Shown one piece after another: positions 34,598-44,031 of a stretch of 64,000 nucleotides of DNA (the first letter of the stretch is position 1; each line of letters begins with the position of its first letter). Made by a program: the position numbers and the translations under genes. Below the pieces are notes generated by a model. The model was not told the DNA's origin, did no database searches, and saw only the letters and a list, made by a program, of their open reading frames with translations. Source of the DNA: Pseudomonas sp. Teo4. Its GTDB lineage: Bacteria > Pseudomonadota > Gammaproteobacteria > Pseudomonadales > Pseudomonadaceae. The stretch covers positions 2,294,001-2,358,000 of the forward strand of contig NZ_JAXCIL010000001.1 of NCBI RefSeq assembly GCF_034387475.1, given 5' to 3'.

Positions 34598-35550
34598 TGA
34601 GCGGGCAAGGCTGGAAGACCTGGGGCAAGCATCTGCTGACCCTGCTGTTCCTGATACTGATCCCGGTGCTGTTGTTCACTTTGGCGCGCAATCTGGACTG
34701 GCGCGAGGTGCGCCAGTCCCTGCTCGCCTACCAACCTTCCACCCTGGTACTGGGCCTGCTGCTGGCCTTGTGCAGTTACCTGGTGTTCGCCAGTTACGAC
34801 CTGCTCGCCCGCGCCTACACCGGCCACCGACTACCGGCACGCCAGGTACTACCCGTGGCGTTCGTCTGCTACGCGTTCAACCTCAACTTCACCACCTGGG
34901 TCGGTGGCGTCGCCCTGCGCTATCGTCTGTACAGCCGTCTTGGGCTGGATACCGCAACCATTACCCGCATCCTCACCCTGGGCCTGCTGACCAACTGGAT
35001 GGGCTACCTGCTGCTGGCCGGCACGGTGTTCAGCCTGAACCTTGTCAAATTGCCCGAAAGCTGGGCGGTGGGTGCGAACGGCCTGCGCCTGATCGGTTCG
35101 CTGATGGTGGCGGTCGCGGTGGCCTACCTGCTTGCCTGCGCCTTCGCCAAACGGCGGACATGGCAGCTGCGTGGGCATGAAGTCACCTTGCCGAGCCTGC
35201 GCCTGGCGGTGTGCCAGATGGTGCTCGGTGCCAGCAACTGGGCACTGATGGCGGCGCTGATCCATCTGCTGTTGCCGCATGATCTGTTCTACCCATCGGT
35301 GTTGGGGGTATTGCTGATCAGTTGCGTGGCCGGCGTGGTGGCACATATTCCCGCCGGACTGGGCGTGCTGGAGGCCGTGTTCCTCGCCATGCTTCATGGT
35401 CAACTCGGCCAAGGCACCCTGATCGCTGCATTGCTGGGCTATCGAACGTTGTACTACCTGATTCCGCTGGTGCTGGCGGTAATCACCTACCTGACCCTGG
35501 AAAAGCGCGCCAAGGCCCTGCGCCAGCAGGCTCGGCCAGGCACGCAGTGA
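34597..35550 (+). CDS. YbhN-like / lysylphosphatidylglycerol synthase-type membrane protein (UPF0104)
   Basis: 317 residues starting at the ATG at 34597 inside ATGA-type coupling (TGATG) with clsB; the longer upstream frame overlaps clsB and is not used. About eight membrane helices (first at about 14-30), with the family region FVCYAFNLNFTTWVGGVALRYRLY and the late VAHIPAGLGVLEAVFLAML. The fold is that of the flippase half of MprF-type proteins; coupling to clsB suggests lipid handling. Confidence 0.87.
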   Translation: MSGQGWKTWGKHLLTLLFLILIPVLLFTLARNLDWREVRQSLLAYQPSTLVLGLLLALCSYLVFASYDLLARAYTGHRLPARQVLPVAFVCYAFNLNFTTWVGGVALRYRLYSRLGLDTATITRILTLGLLTNWMGYLLLAGTVFSLNLVKLPESWAVGANGLRLIGSLMVAVAVAYLLACAFAKRRTWQLRGHEVTLPSLRLAVCQMVLGASNWALMAALIHLLLPHDLFYPSVLGVLLISCVAGVVAHIPAGLGVLEAVFLAMLHGQLGQGTLIAALLGYRTLYYLIPLVLAVITYLTLEKRAKALRQQARPGTQ

Positions 35551-35564
35551 TCGCGAGCACAACC

Positions 35565-38039
35565 ATGGCCAAGTCCCTGCAGGAGTACCAGCGCAAACGC
35601 GACTTCAACGCCACACCCGAGCCGACCGGCAAACGCGCTCGCCAACGGCCGGCCCACGCGCTGCAATACTGCATTCAGAAGCACGACGCCAGCCATCTGC
35701 ACTACGACTTGCGCCTGGAGCTGGATGGCACCCTGAAAAGCTGGGCGATTCCCAAAGGCCCGTCGCTCGACCCAAGAATCCGTCGGCTGGCCGTGCAGGT
35801 GGAGGACCACCCGCTGGACTATGCCGGCTTCGAAGGCCATATCCCCGAAGGTCATTACGGCGCTGGCGACGTGATCGTCTGGGACCGGGGCATCTGGGAG
35901 CCCGAAGGCGACCCCCGCGAGGCCTATGCCAAGGGCAAGCTGCGTTTTCGCCTGCAAGGTGAAAAGCTTGCGGGTATCTGGAACCTGTTCCGAACCGGCC
36001 TGGCTGGCAAGAAAGCGCAATGGATCCTGGTCAAATCCCGGGATGAACAGGCTCGCAGCGAAGCGCAATACTGCATCGTCGAAGCACAACCGGACAGCGT
36101 ACTGAGCGACCGCACCCTGCTACCCCGTCAGGCCACGAGAACCACCAACCCACCACGCAAACGCGGCGCCAGCGGCAAGCCCGCCGCCCTGCCAGTCAAC
36201 CTGCAACCGCAGCTGGCCACCCTGGTCGACTCGCCCCCCAGCGGTGACTGGCGCTACGAGATCAAGTTCGACGGCTACCGTATGCTGGCCCGCATCGACG
36301 GGGACGACGTACGCCTGTTCACCCGCAATGGCCATGACTGGAGTGCGAAGATGCCAAGCCAGATCGCGGCGCTCAGGGCGCTGGGGCTCACTTCGGCATG
36401 GCTCGATGGCGAGATGGTCGTCGTCAACCAGCATGGAGCCGTCGACTTCCAGGCCCTGCAGAATGCCTTCGATACCGACCACGACGAACACATCACCTAC
36501 TACCTGTTCGACGTGCCCTATCTAAACGGCCAGGACCTGCGCACATTGCCGTTACAGGCGCGGCGGTCAACCCTGGCCCAGTTGCTCGAGCGTTTTCCGT
36601 CGGACACCCTTGCGTTCTCTGCCGACTTCGACCAGCCGGTTGCCTCGTTGCTCGACAGCGCCTGCCGCCTGAAGCTGGAAGGCCTGATCGGCAAGCGCGC
36701 CGACAGCCCTTACGTGGGCGGGCGCAGCAGCGACTGGATCAAGCTCAAGTGCAAGCAGCGCCAGGAGTTCGTGATCGTCGGCTACACAGAACCCAAAGGC
36801 AGCCGCAATGCCTTCGGCGCCCTGCTGCTGGCATTGCACGACCGCGACAGTGGCCAGCTTCGCTATGCCGGCAAGGTGGGTACGGGGTTCAGCGCAAGCA
36901 CACTGGACCACCTACTTGCCCGCCTCGAACCCCTGCAAGTGAACAAGCCCGCCTTGTCGAACCCACCGACAGGCGCCGAGGCCCGTGGCGTGCATTGGCT
37001 CAAGCCGCAGTTGCTGGCCGAGGTTGCCTTCGCACAGATAACCCGCGAAGGCATCGTGCGACACGCGGTCTTCCACGGTCTGCGCGACGACAAGCCCGCC
37101 ACCGCCATCGACCTGGAGCGCGCCATGCCCGGCTACATTGTTTCGAGGCAGATGTCCGAGCCCTTGGGCAACCTGCGCCTGACTCACCCCGACCGCATCA
37201 TCGATGCCACCAGCGGCACCAGCAAACGTCAGGTCGCCGAGTACTACGCTCAGGTCGCCAGCTGGCTGCTGCCGCAACTCAAGGGCCGGCCCGTGTCGCT
37301 GGTGCGCGCACCGGACGGGCTGGGGGGCGAGCTGTTCTTTCAGAAGCACGCCGGCCAGTTGCACATTCCCAAACTGGTCAGCTACACCAAGGCTCAGGCC
37401 GGACAGGCCGCCATGTCGCTCAACCACGCCGAAAGCCTGCTGGGCGCGGTGCAGATGAACATGCTCGAACTGCATACCTGGAACGCCACCGACAAGGACT
37501 TCAACAAGCCCGACCGCTTCGTGCTCGACCTCGACCCCGACCCCGCGTTGCCCTGGAAGGCAATGCTCGAAGCCACCCAGCTCACCCTCACCCTGCTCGA
37601 CGAGCTGGGCCTGAAGGCGTTCCTCAAGACCAGCGGCGGCAAAGGCATGCACCTGGTGGTGCCCCTCACCCGGCGCGCTGGCTGGGATGAAGTGAAAGAC
37701 TTCAGCCACGCCATCGTCGTGCACATGGCCAGGCTGTTCCCCGATCGGTTGAGCGCTGTTTCCGGCCCGAAGAACCGAGTCGGGCGAATCTTCATCGACT
37801 ACCTGCGTAACGGCAAAGGCGCCACCACTGTCGCCGCCTACTCGCTGCGCGCCCGTGAGGGGCTGCCGGTGTCGGTGCCGATCTGGCGCGAGGAGTTGCT
37901 CCAGCTCAAGGGCGCCAATCAATGGAACATCGACAACCTGCACGAGCGCTTGGCGGTGGTCGATGATCCTTGGCACGACCTGTCCAGGACGCGGCAGTCG
38001 ATCACCGCGCGCATGCGCAAGCAGCTGGGGATTGCTTGA
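35565..38039 (+). CDS. ligD: Multifunctional non-homologous end-joining DNA ligase D
   Basis: 824 residues from the ATG at 35565; upstream in-frame residues belong to the ybhN overlap and are excluded. Three domains in the Pseudomonas order: 3'-phosphoesterase (about 30-170, KHDASHLHYDLRLE), ATP-dependent ligase (about 210-520, catalytic Lys234 in YEIKFDGYRM, later EGLIGKRADSPY and WIKLKC), and primase-polymerase (about 540-820, LDLDPDP with catalytic Asp655 and 657, TSGGKGMHLVVP). It repairs double-strand breaks with Ku. Fifteen bp after the ybhN-like gene, convergent with ku. Confidence 0.95.
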   Translation: MAKSLQEYQRKRDFNATPEPTGKRARQRPAHALQYCIQKHDASHLHYDLRLELDGTLKSWAIPKGPSLDPRIRRLAVQVEDHPLDYAGFEGHIPEGHYGAGDVIVWDRGIWEPEGDPREAYAKGKLRFRLQGEKLAGIWNLFRTGLAGKKAQWILVKSRDEQARSEAQYCIVEAQPDSVLSDRTLLPRQATRTTNPPRKRGASGKPAALPVNLQPQLATLVDSPPSGDWRYEIKFDGYRMLARIDGDDVRLFTRNGHDWSAKMPSQIAALRALGLTSAWLDGEMVVVNQHGAVDFQALQNAFDTDHDEHITYYLFDVPYLNGQDLRTLPLQARRSTLAQLLERFPSDTLAFSADFDQPVASLLDSACRLKLEGLIGKRADSPYVGGRSSDWIKLKCKQRQEFVIVGYTEPKGSRNAFGALLLALHDRDSGQLRYAGKVGTGFSASTLDHLLARLEPLQVNKPALSNPPTGAEARGVHWLKPQLLAEVAFAQITREGIVRHAVFHGLRDDKPATAIDLERAMPGYIVSRQMSEPLGNLRLTHPDRIIDATSGTSKRQVAEYYAQVASWLLPQLKGRPVSLVRAPDGLGGELFFQKHAGQLHIPKLVSYTKAQAGQAAMSLNHAESLLGAVQMNMLELHTWNATDKDFNKPDRFVLDLDPDPALPWKAMLEATQLTLTLLDELGLKAFLKTSGGKGMHLVVPLTRRAGWDEVKDFSHAIVVHMARLFPDRLSAVSGPKNRVGRIFIDYLRNGKGATTVAAYSLRAREGLPVSVPIWREELLQLKGANQWNIDNLHERLAVVDDPWHDLSRTRQSITARMRKQLGIA

Positions 38040-38072
38040 CAAGGCTGCTGGCCGGTCGGATGCATCAGCCGT

Positions 38073-38912
38073 TCAAGACGCCTTGCGTGGCCGTTTGGGC
38101 GCTGGTTTCTTGCTCTTGGCCTTGCCGCCAAGGCTGCGCTTGAGCAGCTCGGTAAGGTCGATGATGTCCGCGCCCTTCTGCGCACTGGCGGCGTCCGCGG
38201 CTTTATCCACCGTCTCGATCTTGCCTTTACTGGCCTTCTCTTCCACCAGGTCGAGAATGGTCTGGCGAAACGCGTCGTGATACGTATCCGGAGCCCACGG
38301 CCCACTCATGTCCTCGACCAAACGTTTGGCCATGTCCAGTTCGCGCTTGTCGACCTTGGCATCGGTCACGCTCTTGTCCAACTCCAGCGTTTCAACGCTG
38401 CGCACCTCTTCGGGCCAGCGCAGGGTGATCATCACCAAGGCTTCGTCCAGCGGCCGCAGCAGCGCCAGGTGCTGGCGGGTATGCAGCACCACGGTGGCCA
38501 AGGCCACCTTGCCGGTGCTTTGCAGCGTTTCGCGCAGCAGTGCGTAGACCTTGCCACCGCGGCGGTCGGGGCTCAGGTAGTAGGGCGTGTCGAAGTGCTG
38601 CAGCGGAATATCACCCGCCTCGACGAAGGAGAATATGTCGATGGACTGGGTTGCCTCGGGGCGCGCGGTGCGGATCTCGTCCTCGCTGAGCACTACGTAG
38701 CGGCCCTTCTCGTACTCCACGCCCTTGACGATGTTGTCCTTGTCGATCTCCTTGCCGGTGACCTTGTTTACTCGCTTGTAGCCCACCGGCTCCATGCTGC
38801 GTTTATCGAGCCAGTCGAAATCCACCCGCTCTGAACGCACCGCCGAGTTGAGCGAAACGGGGATGTGCACCAAGCCGAAACTGATCGCGCCTTTCCAGAT
38901 GGCCCGCGCCAT
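38073..38912 (-). CDS. ku: Ku-family DNA end-binding protein
   Basis: 279 residues. Starts MARAIWKGAISFGLVHIPVS, the invariant bacterial Ku opening. Core ring domain to about 210 (PYYLSPDRRGGKVYALLRE), then a lysine-rich C-terminal tail (KSKKPAPKRPRK) that contacts DNA and LigD. Binds broken ends and recruits LigD. Convergent with ligD, 33 bp apart, so the two are not in one transcript although they work together. Confidence 0.95.
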   Translation of the reverse strand: MARAIWKGAISFGLVHIPVSLNSAVRSERVDFDWLDKRSMEPVGYKRVNKVTGKEIDKDNIVKGVEYEKGRYVVLSEDEIRTARPEATQSIDIFSFVEAGDIPLQHFDTPYYLSPDRRGGKVYALLRETLQSTGKVALATVVLHTRQHLALLRPLDEALVMITLRWPEEVRSVETLELDKSVTDAKVDKRELDMAKRLVEDMSGPWAPDTYHDAFRQTILDLVEEKASKGKIETVDKAADAASAQKGADIIDLTELLKRSLGGKAKSKKPAPKRPRKAS

Positions 38913-39158
38913 GGCGACCTCCTACACATTGAACGGTTCTGCCACCTCTCTGGACCTCACCCAACGAAGTCCCCTACTGCAAGTGACTGCCCCCTGACGC
39001 GAAGGTTTAATTCAAAGGCAGCGACGGCAAATTACCATCACCTTGGGCGACCTACCCAGGATGTCCAAGCCCCCGCAAAGGCCTGCAACAGATTGCAATC
39101 CATTGAAATACTTTTCAAATGCCACCATTCCCAATCCCGCCATCGCCAAGTACACTTG

Positions 39159-39179
39159 AGACACATTCTTATTTGCATT
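39159..39179 (+). promoter_or_regulatory. Candidate Fur box upstream of the ECF sigma gene
   Basis: AGACACATTCTTATTTGCAT resembles the right half of Pseudomonas Fur sites (ATTCTCATTTGC-like). It lies 24-44 bp before the sigma factor start, where iron repression would be expected. The match is partial. Confidence 0.4.
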
Positions 39180-39202
39180 TGGCGATTTGGGGGAGGCGCA
39201 TG

Positions 39203-39718
39203 ATGTCCACCGTTGTTCTCGACGGAGCTGCGCACAGGGGGCTGGAAACACTGTACCGCGAGCACAACGGCTGGTTGCACGGCTGGTTGCGTCAGCGCCT
39301 GAACAATTTCGCCGATGCTGCGGACCTGGCCCAGGACACCTTCATTCGGGTAATGCTGGCGCGCACCGCAGGCACGCTCAACGAGCCGCGTCACTACCTG
39401 GCAACCATCGCCCGCGGTCTGGTCATCGACCTCTACCGTCGCCGCAGCCTGGAAAACGCCTACCTCGAAGCCCTGGCACTGCAGCCGGAACACTACGCGC
39501 CATCTGCCGAAATCCGTGCGGCGATCCTCGATACGCTAATGGCCATTGACCGAATGCTCGATGGCCTGGGCCCGCGCACGCGCGCGATCTTTCTCGCCGT
39601 ACAACTTGATGGCCTGAGTTACGAAAAAGCCGCCGAACGGCTCGGCGTTTCGGTGAGCACCGTGCGTAAGCACCTGGCGCGTGCGCTGATGCACTGCTTG
39701 CTGATCGAAGACGCATGA
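39203..39718 (+). CDS. FecI-like ECF sigma factor (iron-starvation type)
   Basis: 171 residues. Region 2 (about 14-80, LYREHNGWLHGWLRQRL, ADLAQDTFIRVM, ATIARGLVIDLYRR) and region 4 (about 115-165, LDGLSYEKAAERLGVSVSTV). Two ATGs occur together; I use the second (39203), six bases after GGAGG, while 39200 would be too close. It would direct RNA polymerase to the promoter of the TonB receptor gene when FecR signals substrate binding. Overlaps fecR by ATGA. Confidence 0.92.
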   Translation: MSTVVLDGAAHRGLETLYREHNGWLHGWLRQRLNNFADAADLAQDTFIRVMLARTAGTLNEPRHYLATIARGLVIDLYRRRSLENAYLEALALQPEHYAPSAEIRAAILDTLMAIDRMLDGLGPRTRAIFLAVQLDGLSYEKAAERLGVSVSTVRKHLARALMHCLLIEDA

Positions 39719-40638
39719 AGGCCATTCTCGCAGACGCCGTGGACTGGTACGTGCGCTTGAACGACAGCAACGTCGATGATTCCACCCGTTCGGCCTGGCA
39801 AGCCTGGGTCGCCGCCGACCATCGCCACGCCGAGGCCTGGGCGCGCCTTGAGCAGCTGCAGTGCCGCCTGGGCAACGCACCCCGCGGTGCAGCACAGACA
39901 CTGACAAACGCGAGGCGCGATCGACGCCATGCCGTGAAGGCATTGGCGCTGATGCTCGGGGTCGGGGTGGTCGGTTGGCAGGGCTATCGGGCCTCGCCCT
40001 GGAGTGCCGATTACTCGACACGGATCGGCGAGCGGCGGCACCTGACGCTTGCCGACGGCACGCGCCTGGACCTGAACACTGACAGCCGTGTGGATATCAG
40101 CTTCGACGCGGGCCAGCGCCTGATCCATCTGCGCCAGGGCGAGATCCTGGTGGAAACCGCCAAGGACCCCCGCCCACTCAGCGTGCGCACCGCTGAAGGC
40201 GACATCCTTGCGCTCGGCACTCGATTCAGCGTGCGCCAGGACGCCGCCTCGACACATGTGGCGGTGACCGCCCATGCCGTGCAAGTGCAACCAAGCCGAT
40301 CACCTCAGCAGGTACGCATCGACAGTGGGTGCAGCCTGGACTTCAGCACCCACAGCGTGGGGCCGTTGCGTCCCCTGCCCCCCGATGCGCTGGCCTGGGC
40401 GCATGGCATGCTGGTCAGCGTCGATTGGAGTCTGGGCGATGTGGTCCATGAGCTGGCGCGCTACCGCCCTGGTTATCTTGGGTGTGCCGGGCAAGTCGCC
40501 GGGCTGCGCCTGTCCGGCGCATTCAACCTCGACGACACCGACCTCGCCTTGGTCAGTCTGGAAGACGCCCTGCCGATCCGCGCACGTCGCATGACACGCT
40601 ATTGGGTACGTCTGGAGCCACTCAGGCTTCATTCGTAG
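39715..40638 (+). CDS. fecR: FecR-family anti-sigma regulator
   Basis: 307 residues. N-terminal cytoplasmic DUF4880 part (about 5-45, WYVRLNDSNVDDSTRSAWQA), one membrane helix (about 63-80, VKALALMLGVGVVGWQGY), then the periplasmic FecR domain (RIGERRHLTLADGTRLDLNT, HLRQGEILVETAKD, TRFSVRQDA) and a C-terminal STN-interacting part. It relays receptor occupancy to the sigma factor with which it is translationally coupled. Confidence 0.92.
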   Translation: MKAILADAVDWYVRLNDSNVDDSTRSAWQAWVAADHRHAEAWARLEQLQCRLGNAPRGAAQTLTNARRDRRHAVKALALMLGVGVVGWQGYRASPWSADYSTRIGERRHLTLADGTRLDLNTDSRVDISFDAGQRLIHLRQGEILVETAKDPRPLSVRTAEGDILALGTRFSVRQDAASTHVAVTAHAVQVQPSRSPQQVRIDSGCSLDFSTHSVGPLRPLPPDALAWAHGMLVSVDWSLGDVVHELARYRPGYLGCAGQVAGLRLSGAFNLDDTDLALVSLEDALPIRARRMTRYWVRLEPLRLHS

Positions 40639-40645
40639 ACTCACT

Positions 40646-40680
40646 GAAAATATTTCTCATTTAGGGGTAGCAGATTTCCC
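40646..40680 (+). promoter_or_regulatory. Candidate FecI-type promoter / Fur region of the TonB receptor gene
   Basis: GAAAATATTTCTCATTTAGG followed by GGTAGCAGATTTCCC. The AT-rich, Fur-like left part and the following GC-containing element resemble promoters of ECF-controlled siderophore receptor genes in pseudomonads. It lies in the 112-bp gap between fecR and the receptor. Confidence 0.4.
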
Positions 40681-40750
40681 TCGCTGCTTCGGCTCTTGAG
40701 GACGCGTGCATTCGACGCGCCCAAACCAACCAGAACAGGAGCCCCAATTC

Positions 40751-43162
40751 ATGTCCGCAAGCCGTTCCTCGCTAGCCTGCAGTATTCGCAAGGCGGCCCT
40801 CGCGCTAAGCCTTTGCAGTGGCGTGCTGGCGACCTCGACTGCCTGGGCTGCGCCGCAGCGCTACGATATCCCGGCAGGCAGCCTGGCCTCTGCGATCAGC
40901 CAGTTCGCGGCTGCCAGTGGTGTGACCATCAGTTTCAGCAACGACGAAACGGCTGGGTTGCAGTCATCCGGGCTGCACGGCAGTTTCGAGCTGGAGCAAG
41001 GTTTCGCCACGTTGCTGCAGGGCACTGGGCTGCAGGTGCTGCAGGCGGGGGAAAAACGGTATGTGCTGAGCAAGGCGGACACCAGCGGTGCCCTCGAGCT
41101 GGGAGCGACCAGTGTCAATGCTGCAGGCCTGGGTAGCACGACCGAAGGCACCGGCAGTTACACCACAGGCTCGGTCAACACCGCGACCGGCCTACGCCTC
41201 TCGGCGCGCGAGACACCGCAATCGGTCAGCGTGGTCACCCGCCAGCAGATCGAGGACCAGAACCTGACGGACGTGGCCCAGGTGCTGGAACAGACGCCTG
41301 GTGTGGTCGTTGACAGCATGGGGCCGGCCGGTAGCGACGCCAACCATATCTATGTGCGCGGCTTCTCGGTCGGCAGCATCCAGGTCGATGGCATCAACCG
41401 CCCCGATACCTATGGCTTTCGCGACGACCTCGCCGACATGGTCAGCTACGACCGGGTGGAGGTGGTTCGCGGGGCCACGGGGCTGATGTCGGGAACCGGC
41501 GACCCCGGCGCGACGATCAACCTGATCCGCAAGAAACCAACGCTTGAAACCAAGCGCACGCTGACACTCAAGGCCGGCTCCTGGGACAACTACCGCACCG
41601 AGCTGGACGTATCCGGAAAGCTGACCGAAAGCGGCAATGTACGCGGGCGCTTCGTCGCATCGACCACCGACAGCGGCAGCCATATCGACCGCCAGACCCT
41701 GGAGAAAGAGGTGGCCTACGGCGTGGTGGAGTGGGACCTCACCGACAGCACGATGCTGACCGTGGGGGCCGAATACCAGGAGATGGACAGCGATGGGGCC
41801 GGCAACCATGGCTTCACCATGTACAAGTCCGATGGCAGTCACTTCAGCCCTTCCCGCTCGTTCAACTCGGCCTCGGACTGGAGCTACCACAAACGCAGGA
41901 CCAAGACGGTGTTCTCCACCCTGGAACATCAGCTGGACAATGGCTGGCAGCTCAAATTCAATGCCGAACACAGCCGCCGCAGCTATGACGACGCCTTCGC
42001 CACAGCGGCCAGCGGCACCGTCAACCCTGATGGCAGCGGCGTCAGCACCTGGTCCGGACGCTGGGCCGGCGAGCCGCGGCAGACGTCGTTCGATCTGTCG
42101 GCTTCCGGGCCGTTTGAGCTGTTCTCGCGCGAGCACCAGGCCTACTTCGGGGCCAGTCACTACAAAGCCTACTACCGTAACCCCGGTTACCCGCTATGGA
42201 CCATCCAGAGCATCGACAACATCTACACCTGGGACGGTTCGCTGCCGATCCCGGATGCCATCCACACCAAGTCCTCGGAAGATTCGCTGGATGAAACCCA
42301 GGACGGCCTGGTGGCTTCGGTCCGCTGGAGCCTGGCCGATGACCTGTCGCTGATTACCGGTGCACGGGTGATCGACTGGCACCGTGACGAAACCTCGACC
42401 ACGCTGTCGTCCGGCGATACCAGCCGCACTTCACGCAGCGAAACCGGGGTGGTCACGCCTTACCTCGGGCTGGTGTATGACCTCAACGAAAACTGGTCGG
42501 CCTACGCCAGCTACACCACCATCTTCAAGCCGCAAAGCAACAAGGATGTCAGTGGTGCCTACCTGGACCCCGAAGAAGGTGTGAACTACGAGCTGGGTAT
42601 CAAGAGCGAGTTCTGGGACAAACGCCTGACCACCGCGTTCAGTGTCTTCGAGGTGCGCCAGGACAACCTTGCCGTGGCTGACGGCAGCAACCTGGCGCCG
42701 GACGGCAACCAGGCCTACCGCGCCGAATCCGGCACCAAGACCCGTGGTTTCGAGATGGAAATGGCGGGCGAGATCCTGCCTGATTGGCAAGTGTCCGCCA
42801 GCTACACCTATGCCGTGATCAAGGACTCGGATAACGATCGCCTGCTCACCGAAGTACCGCGCGATACCTTCAAACTGTTCACCAGCTATCGCCTGCAGTC
42901 CCTGCCGCAGTTGAAGGTGGGTGGCGGTGTGCGTTGGCAAGGTACGGAATACTACAAAGGTGCCGGCCCGAACGACGAGACGTTCACTCAAGACCCCTAC
43001 AGCGTGGTCGACCTGATGGCGCAATATGCGTTCACGCCGCAAACCAGCGTCTCGCTGAACGTCAACAACGTGTTCGACGAGAAGTATTACACCGCGATCG
43101 GCTCACGTGGTTGGTATGGCACTCCGCGTAGCGCAACGGCCACCCTGGTGTACGCGTTCTGA
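40751..43162 (+). CDS. TonB-dependent siderophore receptor with N-terminal signalling (STN) domain
   Basis: 803 residues from the ATG at 40751 (AGGAG upstream). Signal peptide to about residue 33 (LATSTAWA), STN domain (about 34-95, YDIPAGSLASAISQFAAASG), plug domain (about 135-250, ARETPQSVSVVTRQQIEDQN and HIYVRGFSVGSIQVDGINR) and a 22-strand barrel ending in phenylalanine (RSATATLVYAF). The STN domain plus the preceding sigma/FecR genes show cell-surface signalling in response to a ferri-siderophore, probably a xenosiderophore. The FhuE/FpvA-like class is suggested but the ligand is not known. Confidence 0.93.
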   Translation: MSASRSSLACSIRKAALALSLCSGVLATSTAWAAPQRYDIPAGSLASAISQFAAASGVTISFSNDETAGLQSSGLHGSFELEQGFATLLQGTGLQVLQAGEKRYVLSKADTSGALELGATSVNAAGLGSTTEGTGSYTTGSVNTATGLRLSARETPQSVSVVTRQQIEDQNLTDVAQVLEQTPGVVVDSMGPAGSDANHIYVRGFSVGSIQVDGINRPDTYGFRDDLADMVSYDRVEVVRGATGLMSGTGDPGATINLIRKKPTLETKRTLTLKAGSWDNYRTELDVSGKLTESGNVRGRFVASTTDSGSHIDRQTLEKEVAYGVVEWDLTDSTMLTVGAEYQEMDSDGAGNHGFTMYKSDGSHFSPSRSFNSASDWSYHKRRTKTVFSTLEHQLDNGWQLKFNAEHSRRSYDDAFATAASGTVNPDGSGVSTWSGRWAGEPRQTSFDLSASGPFELFSREHQAYFGASHYKAYYRNPGYPLWTIQSIDNIYTWDGSLPIPDAIHTKSSEDSLDETQDGLVASVRWSLADDLSLITGARVIDWHRDETSTTLSSGDTSRTSRSETGVVTPYLGLVYDLNENWSAYASYTTIFKPQSNKDVSGAYLDPEEGVNYELGIKSEFWDKRLTTAFSVFEVRQDNLAVADGSNLAPDGNQAYRAESGTKTRGFEMEMAGEILPDWQVSASYTYAVIKDSDNDRLLTEVPRDTFKLFTSYRLQSLPQLKVGGGVRWQGTEYYKGAGPNDETFTQDPYSVVDLMAQYAFTPQTSVSLNVNNVFDEKYYTAIGSRGWYGTPRSATATLVYAF

Positions 43163-43180
43163 CGCAGAGGCGTTGACATT

Positions 43181-43206
43181 GATGGCTCCCATGCGTGGGA
43201 GCCATC
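43181..43206. terminator. Bidirectional hairpin between converging genes
   Basis: GATGGCTCCCA (43181-43191), TGCG loop, TGGGAGCCATC (43196-43206): a perfect 11-bp stem between the TonB receptor stop and the cyclase stop, able to end both transcripts. Confidence 0.75.
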
Positions 43207-43227
43207 GACTCGGATACACAAGTCAAA

Positions 43228-44031
43228 CTACTTGCCCGAGACTCCCCACTCGTTGAAGATTGCGACCGCCCGAACAAAACCGGCAGAGGCATGGCGGATC
43301 TTGTAAGGGAAACAGCTGACCATGAACCCAAACGCCGGCAGCTGTTCCAGATTGGCCAGCTTCTCCATCTGCCCATAACCAATGTCGCGCCCGGCCTTGT
43401 GCCCCTCCCAGATGATTGATGCATCGCCTGTGGCACCAAAGCGTTCGCGGGTGTATTTGAACGGTGCATCCCAACTCCAGGCATCCGTCCCGACCACCCT
43501 CACCCCCCGCTCCAACAGGTACAGCGTGGCCTCACGCCCCATGCCCACTCCAGCCTCAAGGTAGCCAGGCTGGCCGAACAGTCTGCCGGCACGGGTGTTG
43601 ACCAGGACGATGTCCAGCGGTTGCAGCTCATGGCCGATGCGTGCCAGCTCATTTTCGACCTGCGCCGCCGTGACCACATGACCATCCGGCAGATGACGAA
43701 AATCCAGTTTCACACCCGGCTGCAGGCACCATTCCAGTGGCAGCTCGTCGATACCGAAGGCCGGCTTGCCGCCGTCGGTGGTCGATGCGTAATGCCACGG
43801 CGCATCCATGTGCGTGCCGCTGTGGGTGGTGATCTGCAGCCGCTCAGCCGCCCATGACTCGTTACCCGGCAAGTCCTCCTTGCGCAGGCCAGGGAACATC
43901 GCAGCCATTTCCGGCCAGCCCTGCTGGTGGTCCATGTATTCGACCTTCGGCAACAGTGGCGGTGGGTCGGTATGAGGGTTGTTGTCCAGGGTCACTGAAA
44001 GGTCCACCAGGCGACGCGTGCTCACGTTCAT
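43228..44031 (-). CDS. Cyclase/kynurenine-formamidase-like metal hydrolase
   Basis: 267 residues of the cyclase (PF04199) family. The metal-binding motif HSGTHMDAPWH gives His70, His74, Asp76 and His80; the partner segment is DIVLVNTRAGRLF. Members hydrolyse formamides, imides or lactone-like compounds. It is the most distal gene of the region-8 minus-strand operon, coupled by ATGA to the DenD-like gene, and would act late on a ring-fission product. The precise reaction is unknown. Confidence 0.85.
   Translation of the reverse strand: MNVSTRRLVDLSVTLDNNPHTDPPPLLPKVEYMDHQQGWPEMAAMFPGLRKEDLPGNESWAAERLQITTHSGTHMDAPWHYASTTDGGKPAFGIDELPLEWCLQPGVKLDFRHLPDGHVVTAAQVENELARIGHELQPLDIVLVNTRAGRLFGQPGYLEAGVGMGREATLYLLERGVRVVGTDAWSWDAPFKYTRERFGATGDASIIWEGHKAGRDIGYGQMEKLANLEQLPAFGFMVSCFPYKIRHASAGFVRAVAIFNEWGVSGK

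Noticed and set aside
35322-35564. N-terminal extension of LigD upstream of the ATG at 35565
   Set aside because: It overlaps the ybhN coding sequence in another frame and has no similarity to LigD proteins.
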